In this document: in pieces, positions 31,711 through 39,535 of the stretch
How the letters are laid out: each line of letters begins with the position of its first letter
Position numbering within the stretch: position 1 is the first letter of the stretch
NCBI RefSeq assembly: GCF_001612985.1
Contig: NZ_BDBM01000025.1
Coordinates: 1 to 39,535, forward strand
Origin: Nocardia gamkensis NBRC 108242
GTDB taxonomy: Bacteria; Actinomycetota; Actinomycetes; Mycobacteriales; Mycobacteriaceae
Length of the DNA: 39,535 bases
Direction of reading: 5' to 3'
Made by a program: the position numbers and the translations under genes
The notes under the pieces: generated by a model
The model's input: the letters and a program-made list of their open reading frames with translations, nothing else
What the model was told of the DNA's origin: nothing
Databases searched by the model: none

Positions 31711-31823
31711 GTTACGCGCTTGCTCCCGACTCTCGGGAGCCAGGTCATCACCCGGAGCACCCCACCGCGGTTGGAGGGTTGCCGACCAGCGAGCCGGGGC
31801 TTGGCGCTGGTACTCATAACCTG
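31711..31823 (-). promoter_or_regulatory. SAM-IV riboswitch
   Basis: The minus strand carries the SAM-IV core in order: P1 strand CAGGTTAT, GAGTACCAGC, the very conserved CAAGCCCCGGCT, GGCAACCCTCCAACCGCGG, TGGGGTGCTCCGGGTG, and the closing P1 strand ATGACCTG (8 pairs, one G-T). A 3' hairpin GCTCCCGA-GAG-TCGGGAGC (31722-31740) and AAGCGCG follow, as in known SAM-IV RNAs. A -10-like TATGAT at 31830-31835 puts the transcript start at the aptamer edge. It reads S-adenosylmethionine for the metX operon. Confidence 0.93.
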
Positions 31824-31873
31824 CCCGGCATCATAACCGGCGGGCGGTCGGCGTCCGAAATCCTCCGCCGAAC

Positions 31874-32587
31874 TCACTGGTCCGCGACGGTCGCCGCCCC
31901 GCAGCAGGTGCGTACGAATTCGTCGTACGCCTCGGTGAACGCGGTGCGCCCCGCCCTGGTCGCGGTCGCCAGGTCCTCGTCGAGGAACGCATCGTCGGAG
32001 CACTCCATGCCGATGTGGCCGATCAGTTGCCAGGTGCCGACGAGGAGCCGCACCGCGCGCGCGTCCGGTTCGGTGCCGAGGCGCTCGGCGACCACCGCCG
32101 CGATCGCCGTGTTCTTGTCGTCGGCGAGTTCCATGCTGCGCGCGCTGACCGAGGGGCTGCTGCGCAGGATCCGTTGCATCTTCTGGAACTGCCGGAACGA
32201 CAACGGGTCGGCCTCGCCACCTTCGGCGGCTTGATCGACCACGTGCAGGAAGGCCGCGAGCAGCGCCTCTAGTTCGTTGCCCGTGCGCGGCTGCTCGCGC
32301 AGCGTCTCGGCGATCGTGCGCCCGAAATCCTGGACCGGCCCGAGGACGATGTCCTCTTTGCTCTCGAAATAGCGGTTGATCGTGCGCGGTGAGACGTCCG
32401 CCACGTTGGCGATCTGCTCGATGGTGGTCGCGTCGAAGCCCTGCGTGTCGCACAGATCCAGGGCGGCCGCGATGATGCGCAACCTCGTCTGCTGCTTCTT
32501 GCGTTCGCGCAGCCCTGGGGTCGCGGGGGCGCTCGCGGCGCGGTCGGCCGCAGCGCTCGCGCCCATCGGCGTCGATGACTCGAGCAT
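31874..32587 (-). CDS. TetR-family transcriptional regulator
   Basis: A 237-residue TetR protein. The DNA-binding domain is near residues 26-80: LRERKKQQTRLRIIAAALDLCDTQGFDATTIEQIANVADVSPRTINRYFESKEDIVLG, seen here as the helix-turn-helix VADVSPRTINRYFESKE. The C-terminal ligand domain includes GTWQLIGHIGMECSDDAFLDEDL. The ATG at 32587 is chosen over an in-frame TTG six codons upstream. It is divergent from an MFS efflux transporter with palindromic operators between, so it is probably the repressor of that pump and of itself. It lies 50 bases upstream of the metX leader. Confidence 0.92.
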   Translation of the reverse strand: MLESSTPMGASAAADRAASAPATPGLRERKKQQTRLRIIAAALDLCDTQGFDATTIEQIANVADVSPRTINRYFESKEDIVLGPVQDFGRTIAETLREQPRTGNELEALLAAFLHVVDQAAEGGEADPLSFRQFQKMQRILRSSPSVSARSMELADDKNTAIAAVVAERLGTEPDARAVRLLVGTWQLIGHIGMECSDDAFLDEDLATATRAGRTAFTEAYDEFVRTCCGAATVADQ

Positions 32588-32635
32588 GACCCCATGGTAA
32601 CGCAACCTGTTGTTTTCCTGTCCTTAACGGTCAAA

Positions 32636-32674
32636 TGTCGTACTACGACACTTTTCTCTTGACGACAAATGTCG
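32636..32674 (+). promoter_or_regulatory. TetR operators in the TetR/MFS divergent promoter
   Basis: TGTCGTACTACGACA (32636-32650) is a perfect 7-bp-arm palindrome. CGACAAATGTCG (32663-32674) repeats the same half-sites CGACA/TGTCG in a tighter form. They flank a TTGACG -35-like element at 32659-32664, so a bound repressor would block MFS transcription. Confidence 0.75.
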
Positions 32675-32719
32675 CTCGATGACAGGATGGCTTCGACATC
32701 GAAGGACGAGGAGACGACC

Positions 32720-34213
32720 GTGACGGAACCCGGGACAGCGGCGCACGCGCCGCGGAAATCGGCCGCTTCAGCGCGCTGGCTCGCGCTGGCAGTGATCGCA
32801 TTGGCCCAGCTCATGGTAGTGCTGGACGCCACCATCGTGACCATCTCGCTGCCGTTCGCGCAGCGTGATCTCGACATCAGCGACGGCAACCGGCAATGGA
32901 TGCTCACCGCCTACACGCTGATCTTCGGCGGCTTGCTGCTGCTGGGCGGCAGGCTGGCCGACTACCTCGGCCGCCGCCGGATCTTCATCGTCGGCCTGAT
33001 CGGCTTCGCGGGCGCTTCGGCGCTGGCCGGGCTCGCTCAAACCGGGGCGGAACTGTTCGCCGGGCGCGCGTTGCAGGGCGCGTTCGCTGCGCTGCTGGCC
33101 CCGGCCGCGCTCTCGCTGCTGTCGGTGACCTTCACCGAGCCCGGAGAGCGGGCCACCGCTTTCGGCGTGTTCGCGGGCATTTCCGCGGGTGGCGCGGCGC
33201 TCGGCCTGATCGCGGGCGGCGCGCTCACCGAGTACGCGTCGTGGCGCTGGTGCCTGCTGGTCAATACGCCGATCGCGCTGATCGCGCTGGTCGGCGCGCT
33301 GGCTTGGGTGGCGAAGGACGTGCCTGCGCCGCGCAGCGGAGGATATGACGTGCCCGGTGCCGTCACGGTGACGCTCGGCCTGATCGCCATCGTCTACGGC
33401 TTCAGCCGCGCCGCCGACGACGGCTGGCTGGCGGGCAGCACCCTGGGGCTGCTCGTCGCCGGACTGGCTCTGCTCGTCGCCTTCGTGGCGATCGAACGGC
33501 GCTCCTCGAATCCGCTGCTGCCGTTGCACATCCCGGGTGAGATCAACCGCGGCGGCGCCTTCCTCGCCGCGCTGCTCATCCCGATCGCGATGTTCGCGAT
33601 GTTCCTGTTCCTGAGTTTCTACTTCCAGATCACGCTCGGCTACTCCGCGCTGAAGGCGGGCTTCGCGTTCCTGCCCTTCCCGGCGGGCATCGCGATCTCG
33701 GCGGGTGTCACCAGCGCTCTGCTGCCGAAGCTCGGCCCGCGTCCGCTGATGCTGGCCGGCGCCGTGCTGGGTGTCATCGGCCTGCTGCTGCTGGCCCAGC
33801 TGAGCTACGGCGACAGCTTCCTGGCCGGGGTGCTGCCCGCGCAGGTGCTCATCGCGCTCGGTATGGGTCCGTTGTTCGTCGGGATGCAGACGGTCGCGCT
33901 GCATCAGGTCGAGGAAGAGGACTCCGGCGTCGCCTCCGCGCTGCTGAACGCGGCGCAGCAGGTCGGCGGCGCGGTCGGGACGGCGCTGCTGACCACGATC
34001 TCGGTGCAGGTCGCGAAGTCCTTCGCGCAGGACAACCCGGGCATCGACAACCTGGCCGCGCGGGCCGCGATCCACAGCTACGACGTGGCCTTCTACGTCG
34101 GCGCCGGGTTCTTCCTCGCGGCCGTCCCGATCATCGCGCTGATGATCCGGGACCGGCCGGAGAACCTGATCGAAGGTTCCGAGGAGGGGGCCCGGATCCC
34201 GGTCGGGGTCTGA
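32720..34213 (+). CDS. MFS drug:proton antiporter, DHA2 (EmrB/QacA) family
   Basis: A 497-residue transporter with about 14 hydrophobic segments. Motifs include the DHA2 signature LDATIVTISLPFAQRDL in the first helix, the loop 2-3 motif GGRLADYLGRRRIFIVG, and the antiporter motif C in helix 5 (GISAGGAALGLIAGGALTEYASWRW). It is expected to export hydrophobic drugs. The GTG at 32720 has GAGGAG six bases upstream; an ATG at 32687 has no usable spacing. Divergent from its probable TetR repressor. A strong terminator hairpin follows the stop. Confidence 0.93.
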   Translation: MTEPGTAAHAPRKSAASARWLALAVIALAQLMVVLDATIVTISLPFAQRDLDISDGNRQWMLTAYTLIFGGLLLLGGRLADYLGRRRIFIVGLIGFAGASALAGLAQTGAELFAGRALQGAFAALLAPAALSLLSVTFTEPGERATAFGVFAGISAGGAALGLIAGGALTEYASWRWCLLVNTPIALIALVGALAWVAKDVPAPRSGGYDVPGAVTVTLGLIAIVYGFSRAADDGWLAGSTLGLLVAGLALLVAFVAIERRSSNPLLPLHIPGEINRGGAFLAALLIPIAMFAMFLFLSFYFQITLGYSALKAGFAFLPFPAGIAISAGVTSALLPKLGPRPLMLAGAVLGVIGLLLLAQLSYGDSFLAGVLPAQVLIALGMGPLFVGMQTVALHQVEEEDSGVASALLNAAQQVGGAVGTALLTTISVQVAKSFAQDNPGIDNLAARAAIHSYDVAFYVGAGFFLAAVPIIALMIRDRPENLIEGSEEGARIPVGV

Positions 34214-34224
34214 TCCGCCACGAA

Positions 34225-34263
34225 CGAGGTCCGCGCGACGCCGGTGAGGCCGCGCGGACCTCG
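34225..34263 (+). terminator. Terminator hairpin after the MFS gene
   Basis: A perfect 13-bp stem (CGAGGTCCGCGCG with CGCGCGGACCTCG) around a 13-base loop, 11 bases after the MFS stop. No T-tract, usual for this GC content. Confidence 0.75.
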
Positions 34264-34574
34264 TCGTCTGCCGGATGGTTGCCGGGCCAGGACGGAAGGC
34301 GGATCATGGCGACGACGGCGGTTGCGTGAACGCCCTTCGCGGTGCTCGGGGCCGTCGTCGACCTACCAATCGGTAACAAAGGTGGCGCAGCTCACTCCGG
34401 GGGCTGCCCGTGCGGTGAGGACTCGGGCAGCAGTACGCTCGTCTTGTTTGCACCACACGTCTCGCCGACAACGCGGGACATATACGTTGTCTGTTGGAAC
34501 AGCTGGGGTCCGCTCACAAGCGTGTTCGCCTGGCCGTGCAATGAGGGCACCATCCTAGGAGGACACGAAGATCC
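34264..34574. other. Untranslated upstream region of icd
   Basis: About 310 bases with no supported gene. The AT-richer part 34360-34500 (for example GGTAACAAAGG and GGGACATATACGTTG) should hold the icd promoter. AGGAGGA at 34557-34563 precedes the icd ATG by 11 bases, a somewhat long spacing. I see no riboswitch here. Confidence 0.45.
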
Positions 34575-35792
34575 ATGTCCAAGATCAAGGTTGAAGGCAC
34601 CGTCGTAGAACTCGACGGCGACGAGATGACCCGGATCATCTGGCAGTTCATCAAGGACAAGCTGATCCACCCCTATCTCGATGTGAACCTGGAGTATTAC
34701 GACCTGGGCATCGAGTACCGCGACAAGACAGACGACCAGGTCACCGTCGACGCCGCCGAAGCCATCAAGCGGCACGGTGTCGGTGTGAAGTGCGCCACCA
34801 TCACCCCGGACGAGGCGCGGGTCAAGGAATTCGGCCTCAAGAAGATGTGGCGTTCGCCCAACGGCACCATTCGCAACATTCTGGGCGGCACCATCTTCCG
34901 TGCCCCGATCATCATCTCGAACGTTCCCCGGCTCGTTCCCGGCTGGACCAAGCCGATCATCATCGGCCGCCACGCGTTCGGCGACCAGTACCGCGCCACC
35001 GACTTCAAGGTGTTCCAGGGCGGCACCGTTACCTTGACCTTCACCCCGGACGACGGCAGCGAGCCGATCGTGCACGAGGTCGTGAAGATGCCCGAGGACG
35101 GCGGCGTCGTCATGGGCATGTACAACTTCCGCAAGTCCATCGAGGATTTCGCGCGGGCGTCGTTCAACTACGGCCTGCAGCAGAACTACCCGGTGTACAT
35201 GTCGACGAAGAACACCATCCTGAAGGCCTACGACGGCATGTTCAAGGACACCTTCCAGGACATCTTCGACGCCGAGTTCAAGAGCCAGTTCGACGCCGCG
35301 GGCCTGACCTACGAGCACCGCCTCATCGACGACATGGTGGCCTCCTCCATGAAGTGGGAGGGCGGCTACGTCTGGGCGTGCAAGAACTACGACGGCGACG
35401 TGCAGTCCGACACCGTGGCCCAGGGCTTCGGTTCGCTCGGCCTGATGACGTCGGTGCTGCTCACCCCGGACGGGCAGACCTGTGAGGCCGAGGCCGCGCA
35501 CGGCACCGTCACCCGGCACTACCGGCAGCACCAGCAGGGCAAGCCGACCTCGACCAACCCGATCGCGTCCATCTTCGCCTGGACCCGAGGGCTCGAGCAC
35601 CGCGGCAAGCTGGACAACACCCCGGAGGTCATCGGCTTCGCGCAGACCCTCGAGGACGTCGTCATCAAGACCGTCGAGGGCGGCCAGATGACCAAGGACC
35701 TCGCGCTGCTCGTCGGCGGGGATCAGGGCTACCTGAGCACCGAGGAATTCCTCGGCGCCCTGGACGCCAACCTGGCTCGCGCACTGCGCTGA
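34575..35792 (+). CDS. icd: NADP-dependent isocitrate dehydrogenase (homodimeric, eukaryote-like)
   Basis: A 405-residue enzyme of the citric acid cycle that oxidatively decarboxylates isocitrate to 2-oxoglutarate. It is the eukaryote-like homodimeric type (Icd1 of M. tuberculosis): KIKVEGTVVELDGDEMTRIIW, CATITPDEARVKEFGLKKMW, the isocitrate-binding SPNGTIRNILGGTIFR, the metal aspartates in RLIDDMVASSMKWEGGYVWACKNYDGDVQSD, and the NADP-binding HGTVTRHYR. Its position beside metX matches the mycobacterial order. A run of hairpins follows the stop. Confidence 0.97.
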   Translation: MSKIKVEGTVVELDGDEMTRIIWQFIKDKLIHPYLDVNLEYYDLGIEYRDKTDDQVTVDAAEAIKRHGVGVKCATITPDEARVKEFGLKKMWRSPNGTIRNILGGTIFRAPIIISNVPRLVPGWTKPIIIGRHAFGDQYRATDFKVFQGGTVTLTFTPDDGSEPIVHEVVKMPEDGGVVMGMYNFRKSIEDFARASFNYGLQQNYPVYMSTKNTILKAYDGMFKDTFQDIFDAEFKSQFDAAGLTYEHRLIDDMVASSMKWEGGYVWACKNYDGDVQSDTVAQGFGSLGLMTSVLLTPDGQTCEAEAAHGTVTRHYRQHQQGKPTSTNPIASIFAWTRGLEHRGKLDNTPEVIGFAQTLEDVVIKTVEGGQMTKDLALLVGGDQGYLSTEEFLGALDANLARALR

Positions 35793-35826
35793 GTTCGCGG
35801 GCGCCGACGAGGCGCCGAACCGTGGG

Positions 35827-35879
35827 GCCGAGCCGTGTCGCTCGGCTGACTCCGGCGCTGGGTGCTCACCCAGCGCCGG
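35827..35879 (+). terminator. Hairpin cluster after icd
   Basis: Two hairpins in tandem: GCCGAGC-N6-GCTCGGC (35827-35846) and the very stable 12-bp CCGGCGCTGGGT-GCTC-ACCCAGCGCCGG (35852-35879). A third, GGGCACCCG with CGGGTGCCC, follows at about 35888-35925. Together they should end icd transcription. Confidence 0.8.
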
Positions 35880-36087
35880 GCTGAACATCGGGCACCCGCC
35901 CCACCCGCCGGTGGAACGGGTGCCCGCACTGTTTCTCGATCAACGCGCTCCGGCTTCGCGGCGGGAGTGCCCGTGCGGTGCGGTCGACGATTCGCGAGGT
36001 TGACCAGCGTCGTTCATCGACATCACGGTGGGCGAACTCACGTTCGCCCGGGAAGCGGATACGGGTTGGGACCGGTTACATGAACAC

Positions 36088-37326
36088 GTGACCAGCCCCG
36101 TGACGACCAGTACCGCCACCCCACCCGGACGAACCGCTTGGCATGTACCGGCCATGCTGGCACTGGCCCTCGGCGGATTCGGGATCGGGACGACCGAATT
36201 CGTCACCATGGGTTTGCTGCCGGATATCGCCTCGGACATGCACGTCTCCGAGCCCACGGCGGGACACGCGGTGTCGGCCTACGCGCTCGGCGTGGTGATC
36301 GGCGCGCCGTTGATCGCGGCGCTGTGCGCGCGGGTGGCACGCAAGCGGCTGCTCATCGCGCTCATGGCGGCGTTCACCGTGGGCAACGCGGCGACCGTGG
36401 TGGCGCCCTCGTTCGAGACGCTGGTCGCGGCGCGGTTCGTCTCGGGATTGCCACACGGCGCCTACTTCGGCGTCGCCTCGCTGGCCGCCGCCACTCTCGC
36501 CCCGGCGGGACAGCGGGCCAAGGCGGTTGCGGCGGTTATGCTGGGGTTGAGCGCCGCCAACGTCGTCGGCGTTCCCGCAGCTACCTGGCTCGGGCAGCAT
36601 CTCGGCTGGCGCGACGCGTTCGTGGTGGTCGCCTTGATCGGTGTCTGCACCGTGGCCGCGCTGCTGCGCTTCGTACCGGTACTCACCGGCATCACCATGA
36701 CCGATCCCATGACCGAACTCGGCGCGCTGCGGCGTCCGCAGGTGCTGTTGACGCTGCTGGTCGGCGCGGTCGGGTTCGGCGGCATGTTCGCCGTCTACAC
36801 CTACATCGCGACCACGCTCACCGACGTCGCCGGTCTGCGGGCCGGGGTGGTCCCCCTGGTGTTGATGCTGTTCGGCGTGGGCATGGTGATCGGAAACATC
36901 GTCGGCGGCGTGCTCGCCGACCGTGGCGTGGATCGTGCCATCTCGGTGTCGATGGTCGCGATGACCGTCATCCTCGGTGGATTCGTCGCCGCCGCGCACA
37001 ACCCCTATACCGCGGCCTTCGGCGCGTTGCTGGTCGGCGCATCCGGGGCCGCGCTGGCGCCCGGGCTGCAAACGCGTCTGATGGACGTCGCGGCGGATGC
37101 CCAGACCCTCGCCGCCGCCCTCAACCACGCCGCTCTGAACATCGCCAACGCCGCGGGAGCCTGGCTCGGTGGCCTGGTCATCGCCGCGGGCCTCGGTTAC
37201 ACGGCCCCGGCCGTGGTCGGCGCCGCCTTGGCCGCGACCGGCGTGTTGCTGTTCGCGGTGACGGTCTGGACCGCGCGGAAATCGCGGGACCGAACAGCGG
37301 GCGGCACGGTGGCAGTGCCGCAGTAG
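36088..37326 (+). CDS. MFS transporter, AraJ/chloramphenicol-exporter-like (DHA1)
   Basis: A 412-residue, 12-helix major facilitator. The first helix ALALGGFGIGTTEFVTMGLLPDIA with the TTEFVxMGLLP pattern is typical of the AraJ/Cml-type DHA1 exporters, followed by SEPTAGHAVSAYALGVVIGAPLIAALCARVARKRLL and a second-half repeat. Substrate unknown, probably small amphipathic compounds. GTG at 36088 is preceded by TTACAT six to seven bases upstream, a -10-like element that suggests a leaderless transcript. It lies alone, convergent with the following TetR gene. Confidence 0.9.
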   Translation: MTSPVTTSTATPPGRTAWHVPAMLALALGGFGIGTTEFVTMGLLPDIASDMHVSEPTAGHAVSAYALGVVIGAPLIAALCARVARKRLLIALMAAFTVGNAATVVAPSFETLVAARFVSGLPHGAYFGVASLAAATLAPAGQRAKAVAAVMLGLSAANVVGVPAATWLGQHLGWRDAFVVVALIGVCTVAALLRFVPVLTGITMTDPMTELGALRRPQVLLTLLVGAVGFGGMFAVYTYIATTLTDVAGLRAGVVPLVLMLFGVGMVIGNIVGGVLADRGVDRAISVSMVAMTVILGGFVAAAHNPYTAAFGALLVGASGAALAPGLQTRLMDVAADAQTLAAALNHAALNIANAAGAWLGGLVIAAGLGYTAPAVVGAALAATGVLLFAVTVWTARKSRDRTAGGTVAVPQ

Positions 37327-37392
37327 CGCTTTCGCTGGTCATCGGTGACCGCCGGGCGCGGGCGGTGACAGGACCGGACTCGCCGCTGAGGA

Positions 37393-38034
37393 CTATTCGG
37401 CGGGGCGGCCGGCGAGCGCGCGGCCCGCGATCTCGTGCAGGTGCGCCGAGGCGCGGCGCCACCGGCGACGGGCGCGTTCGTCGTCCGGATCGACGAAATT
37501 CGAGATCAGGATGCCGCGCAGCGCGTCCATGGCCGTGTAGATGAAGTCGCGCGCCTCCTTGCGGCGCACGTCGTCCGGCACGAAACGGGCGACCGCCAGC
37601 AGGACGGCGTTGTTGACGAACGGCTCGACCTTCTCCATCGCCGCGGCCAGTACCGGATCGGTGCGCCCCGCCACCCACAGTTCGACGGTCGCGATGAACA
37701 GCGGACCCTGGTGCAGGTCCCACAGGAACTCCAGCGCCGCCGTCACCGGATCGTCACCGGCTTCGACCCGCGACATCTCCCGCATGGCGGTCTCGGCGCG
37801 CAACTGCGCCAGATGACTGATCGCGGCCACCACGAGATCGGTTTTCGAACCGAAGTGATGCACTTGGGCCCCGCGAGTCACCCCCGCGCGTTCGGCCACC
37901 CGTGGCGTGGTGGTGCCGGAGTATCCGTACTCGACCAGACAGTCCACCGTCGCGTCCAGCAGGCGGGTGCGCATCTCGGTGCTGCGCTGCTCCTGCGTCC
38001 GGCGCTGCTGCTTCACGACTACGCTCCTGGCCAT
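37393..38034 (-). CDS. TetR-family transcriptional regulator
   Basis: A 213-residue TetR protein. The DNA-binding domain covers residues about 14-62 (TEMRTRLLDATVDCLVEYGYSGTTTPRVAERAGVTRGAQVHHFGSKTDLVVAAI, with recognition helix GAQVHHFGSK). The C-terminal domain includes WDLHQGPLFIATVELWVAGRTDP. The ATG lies six bases after a TAAGAT -10-like hexamer, so the transcript is probably leaderless. A perfect ACATACA-N4-TGTATGT operator overlaps this promoter and a second copy lies upstream of the divergent thiolase-like gene, pointing to self-control and control of that gene. Confidence 0.92.
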   Translation of the reverse strand: MARSVVVKQQRRTQEQRSTEMRTRLLDATVDCLVEYGYSGTTTPRVAERAGVTRGAQVHHFGSKTDLVVAAISHLAQLRAETAMREMSRVEAGDDPVTAALEFLWDLHQGPLFIATVELWVAGRTDPVLAAAMEKVEPFVNNAVLLAVARFVPDDVRRKEARDFIYTAMDALRGILISNFVDPDDERARRRWRRASAHLHEIAGRALAGRPAE

Positions 38035-38051
38035 CGCTCGATCTTACACTT

Positions 38052-38069
38052 ACATACACTGCTGTATGT
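38052..38069 (-). promoter_or_regulatory. TetR operator 1 (tetR promoter)
   Basis: ACATACACTGCTGTATGT, two perfect 7-bp arms around a four-base centre. It sits between the -35 and -10 positions of the leaderless tetR promoter. Confidence 0.85.
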
Positions 38070-38172
38070 TCTGGTCGGCGGAGGCGATGCCGCCATGGTT
38101 CGGAAATCGTCCGAAGCGCGCTCCTCCGCCCGCGCGACCGTCATCCTCGTCGATCGACCGGCGATCATCTGA

Positions 38173-38293
38173 TCAGATCTATCCAGCACGGTAATCAAAG
38201 AACATGCATGTCTCACTGTATGTAGCAGGTGAGACGCAATCGGCTGGTTACCGGCATGGAGCTTGCACTGCCAGGCAAACCTCTTGCTCACTT
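38173..38293. other. Divergent spacer between tetR and the thiolase-like gene
   Basis: No gene. A weaker half-site pair (ACATGCA at 38202-38208 and TGTATGT at 38217-38223, eight bases apart) lies here. It may be a degenerate third operator. Confidence 0.4.
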
Positions 38294-38311
38294 ACATACA
38301 ACCTTGTATGT
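38294..38311 (+). promoter_or_regulatory. TetR operator 2 (thiolase-like gene promoter)
   Basis: ACATACAACCTTGTATGT has the same arms as operator 1 with a different centre. It lies about 50 bases before the start of the downstream gene. Confidence 0.85.
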
Positions 38312-38364
38312 TTGTTTTCACTCGTTCGGTCGCCTCGCGGCGTACGTACAAACTGAGGAGTTCG

Positions 38365-39535
38365 ATGGCGAACAAGGTCTACGTGGTCGGTGTCGGGATG
38401 ACGAAGTTCGAGAAGCCGGGCCGCCGCATGGTCGAGGAAGCCGACGGCACCACCCGCGCGTGGGACTACCCGGACATGGCCCGGGAATCCGGCACCAAGG
38501 CGCTCGCCGACGCGGGAATCGACTACAGCCTGGTGGAACAGGCCTACGTCGGTTATGTCTACGGCGAATCCACCTCCGGGCAGCGTGCCGTCTACGAACT
38601 CGGCATGACCGGCATCCCGGTGGTCAACGTGAACAACAACTGCTCCACCGGCTCCACGGCGCTGTATCTCGCCGCGCAGGCGATCCGGGGCGGTCTGGCG
38701 GAATGCACGCTGGCGCTGGGCTTCGAGAAGATGCAGCCCGGCTCGCTCGGGTCCACCTGGGACGACCGCGAGCAGCCCATGGCCAAGCACGTCATGGCGC
38801 TGGCGGAGATCTCCGAGGTGCTGTTCCCGGTGGCACCGTGGATGTTCGGCGCCGCGGGGCGCGAGCACATGAAGCAGTACGGCACCACCGCCGAGCATTT
38901 CGCCAAGATCGGCTACAAGAACCACAAGCACTCGGTGAACAACCCGTTCTCGCAGTTCCAGGACGAATACACCCTCGACGACATCCTCGCCTCGCGGATG
39001 ATCTACGACCCGCTCACCAAGCTGCAATGCTCGCCGACCTCCGACGGGTCCGGTGCGGTCATCCTCGCCGGTGAGGACTTCGTCGACGCCCACGACCTCG
39101 CCGGGCAGGCGGTGGAGATCGTCGGCCAGGCGATGACCACCGACTTCGCCTCGACCTTCGACGAGACCGCCAAGAACCTGATCGGCTACGACATGAACAT
39201 CCAGGCCGCGCGGAAGGTCTATCAGCAGGCGGGGCTCGGTCCGGAGGACTTCCAGGTCATCGAGTTGCACGACTGCTTCTCGGCCAACGAACTGCTGCTC
39301 TACGAAGCGCTCGGACTGTGCGGCGAGGGCGAGGCAGGGCAGCTGGTCGACGACGGTCAGACCACCTACGGCGGCAAATGGGTGGTCAACCCCTCCGGCG
39401 GCCTGATCTCGAAGGGGCATCCGCTCGGCGCGACGGGGCTCGCCCAGTGCTCGGAGCTGACCTGGCAGCTGCGCGGCGCCGCGGACAAGCGGCAGGTGGA
39501 CGGCGTCACCGCCGCCCTGCAACACAACATCGGCC
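38365..39535 (+). CDS. Thiolase-like lipid-transfer protein (SCP-x thiolase domain), incomplete at window end
   Basis: An open frame of 390 codons that runs off the end of the window. It is a thiolase-superfamily protein of the SCP-x/Ltp type used in sterol and fatty-acid side-chain breakdown. The nucleophile Cys is in NNNCSTGS (about residue 93), then the HDCFS motif (ELHDCFSANELLLY) and the GHPLGATG loop near the end. The ATG has GAGGAG four bases upstream. It lies divergent from a TetR gene and carries the matching operator, suggesting induction by an acyl-CoA or lipid ligand. Whether it has full thiolase or only aldol-lyase/transfer activity cannot be told. Confidence 0.93.
   Translation, partial: MANKVYVVGVGMTKFEKPGRRMVEEADGTTRAWDYPDMARESGTKALADAGIDYSLVEQAYVGYVYGESTSGQRAVYELGMTGIPVVNVNNNCSTGSTALYLAAQAIRGGLAECTLALGFEKMQPGSLGSTWDDREQPMAKHVMALAEISEVLFPVAPWMFGAAGREHMKQYGTTAEHFAKIGYKNHKHSVNNPFSQFQDEYTLDDILASRMIYDPLTKLQCSPTSDGSGAVILAGEDFVDAHDLAGQAVEIVGQAMTTDFASTFDETAKNLIGYDMNIQAARKVYQQAGLGPEDFQVIELHDCFSANELLLYEALGLCGEGEAGQLVDDGQTTYGGKWVVNPSGGLISKGHPLGATGLAQCSELTWQLRGAADKRQVDGVTAALQHNIG

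Noticed and set aside
38019..38291. 90-codon minus-strand frame over the tetR-thiolase divergent spacer
   Set aside because: It covers both operators and the tetR promoter; no ribosome-binding site or similarity.

Overview
The window is chromosomal DNA of a high-GC mycolic-acid actinomycete, most likely Nocardia or a close relative. Its gene order follows, in condensed form, the Mycobacterium tuberculosis backbone from whiB3 (Rv3416) to icd1 (Rv3339c): whiB3, the Rv3415c homologue, sigD with its anti-sigma gene rsdA, the Rv3412 homologue (DUF5319), guaB2, guaB3, guaA, imuA', imuB, dnaE2, spoU/trmL, a DUF3017 gene, metX and icd. The proteins are closest in my memory to mycobacterial ones but differ enough to exclude Mycobacterium. 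This is from recalled family sequences, not a database search.

Layout. 1-5.1 kb is a transcription-control block: SigK with an unusually short RskA-like protein, WhiB3, a TPR-like protein, SigD and RsdA. 5.2-11.7 kb is guanine nucleotide synthesis (guaB2, guaB3, guaA). guaB3 is bracketed by two nearly identical 134-bp inverted palindromic repeats, and an alpha/beta-hydrolase-fold protein lacking its catalytic residues lies divergent to guaA. 11.7-17.2 kb holds small proteins, a PspC membrane protein divergent from a PspC-histidine kinase plus NarL-type response regulator, and a Ser/Thr kinase. 17.5-26.9 kb contains the SOS mutasome (imuA'-imuB and dnaE2), interrupted by a methyltransferase, a hydrolase and an SDR. 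LexA-type boxes precede imuA', dnaE2 and also an unknown small TPR-like gene just upstream of dnaE2.

26.9-32 kb has a DUF4349 lipoprotein, DUF167, TrmL, DUF3017, a nitroreductase/HxlR divergent pair, and metX. The metX leader is the most notable regulatory region: a SAM-IV riboswitch is followed directly by a ten-residue leader peptide with three consecutive Cys codons, then by a 39-codon ORF that looks like the two ends of a deleted metY. 32-39.5 kb holds a TetR/MFS divergent pair with palindromic operators, icd, a second MFS transporter, and a TetR regulator divergent from a thiolase-like lipid-transfer protein gene that runs off the window, with one perfect operator before each of the last two.

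No tRNA, rRNA, CRISPR, transposase or prophage gene was seen. Starts were chosen from Shine-Dalgarno spacing, overlaps and remembered homologue N-termini.
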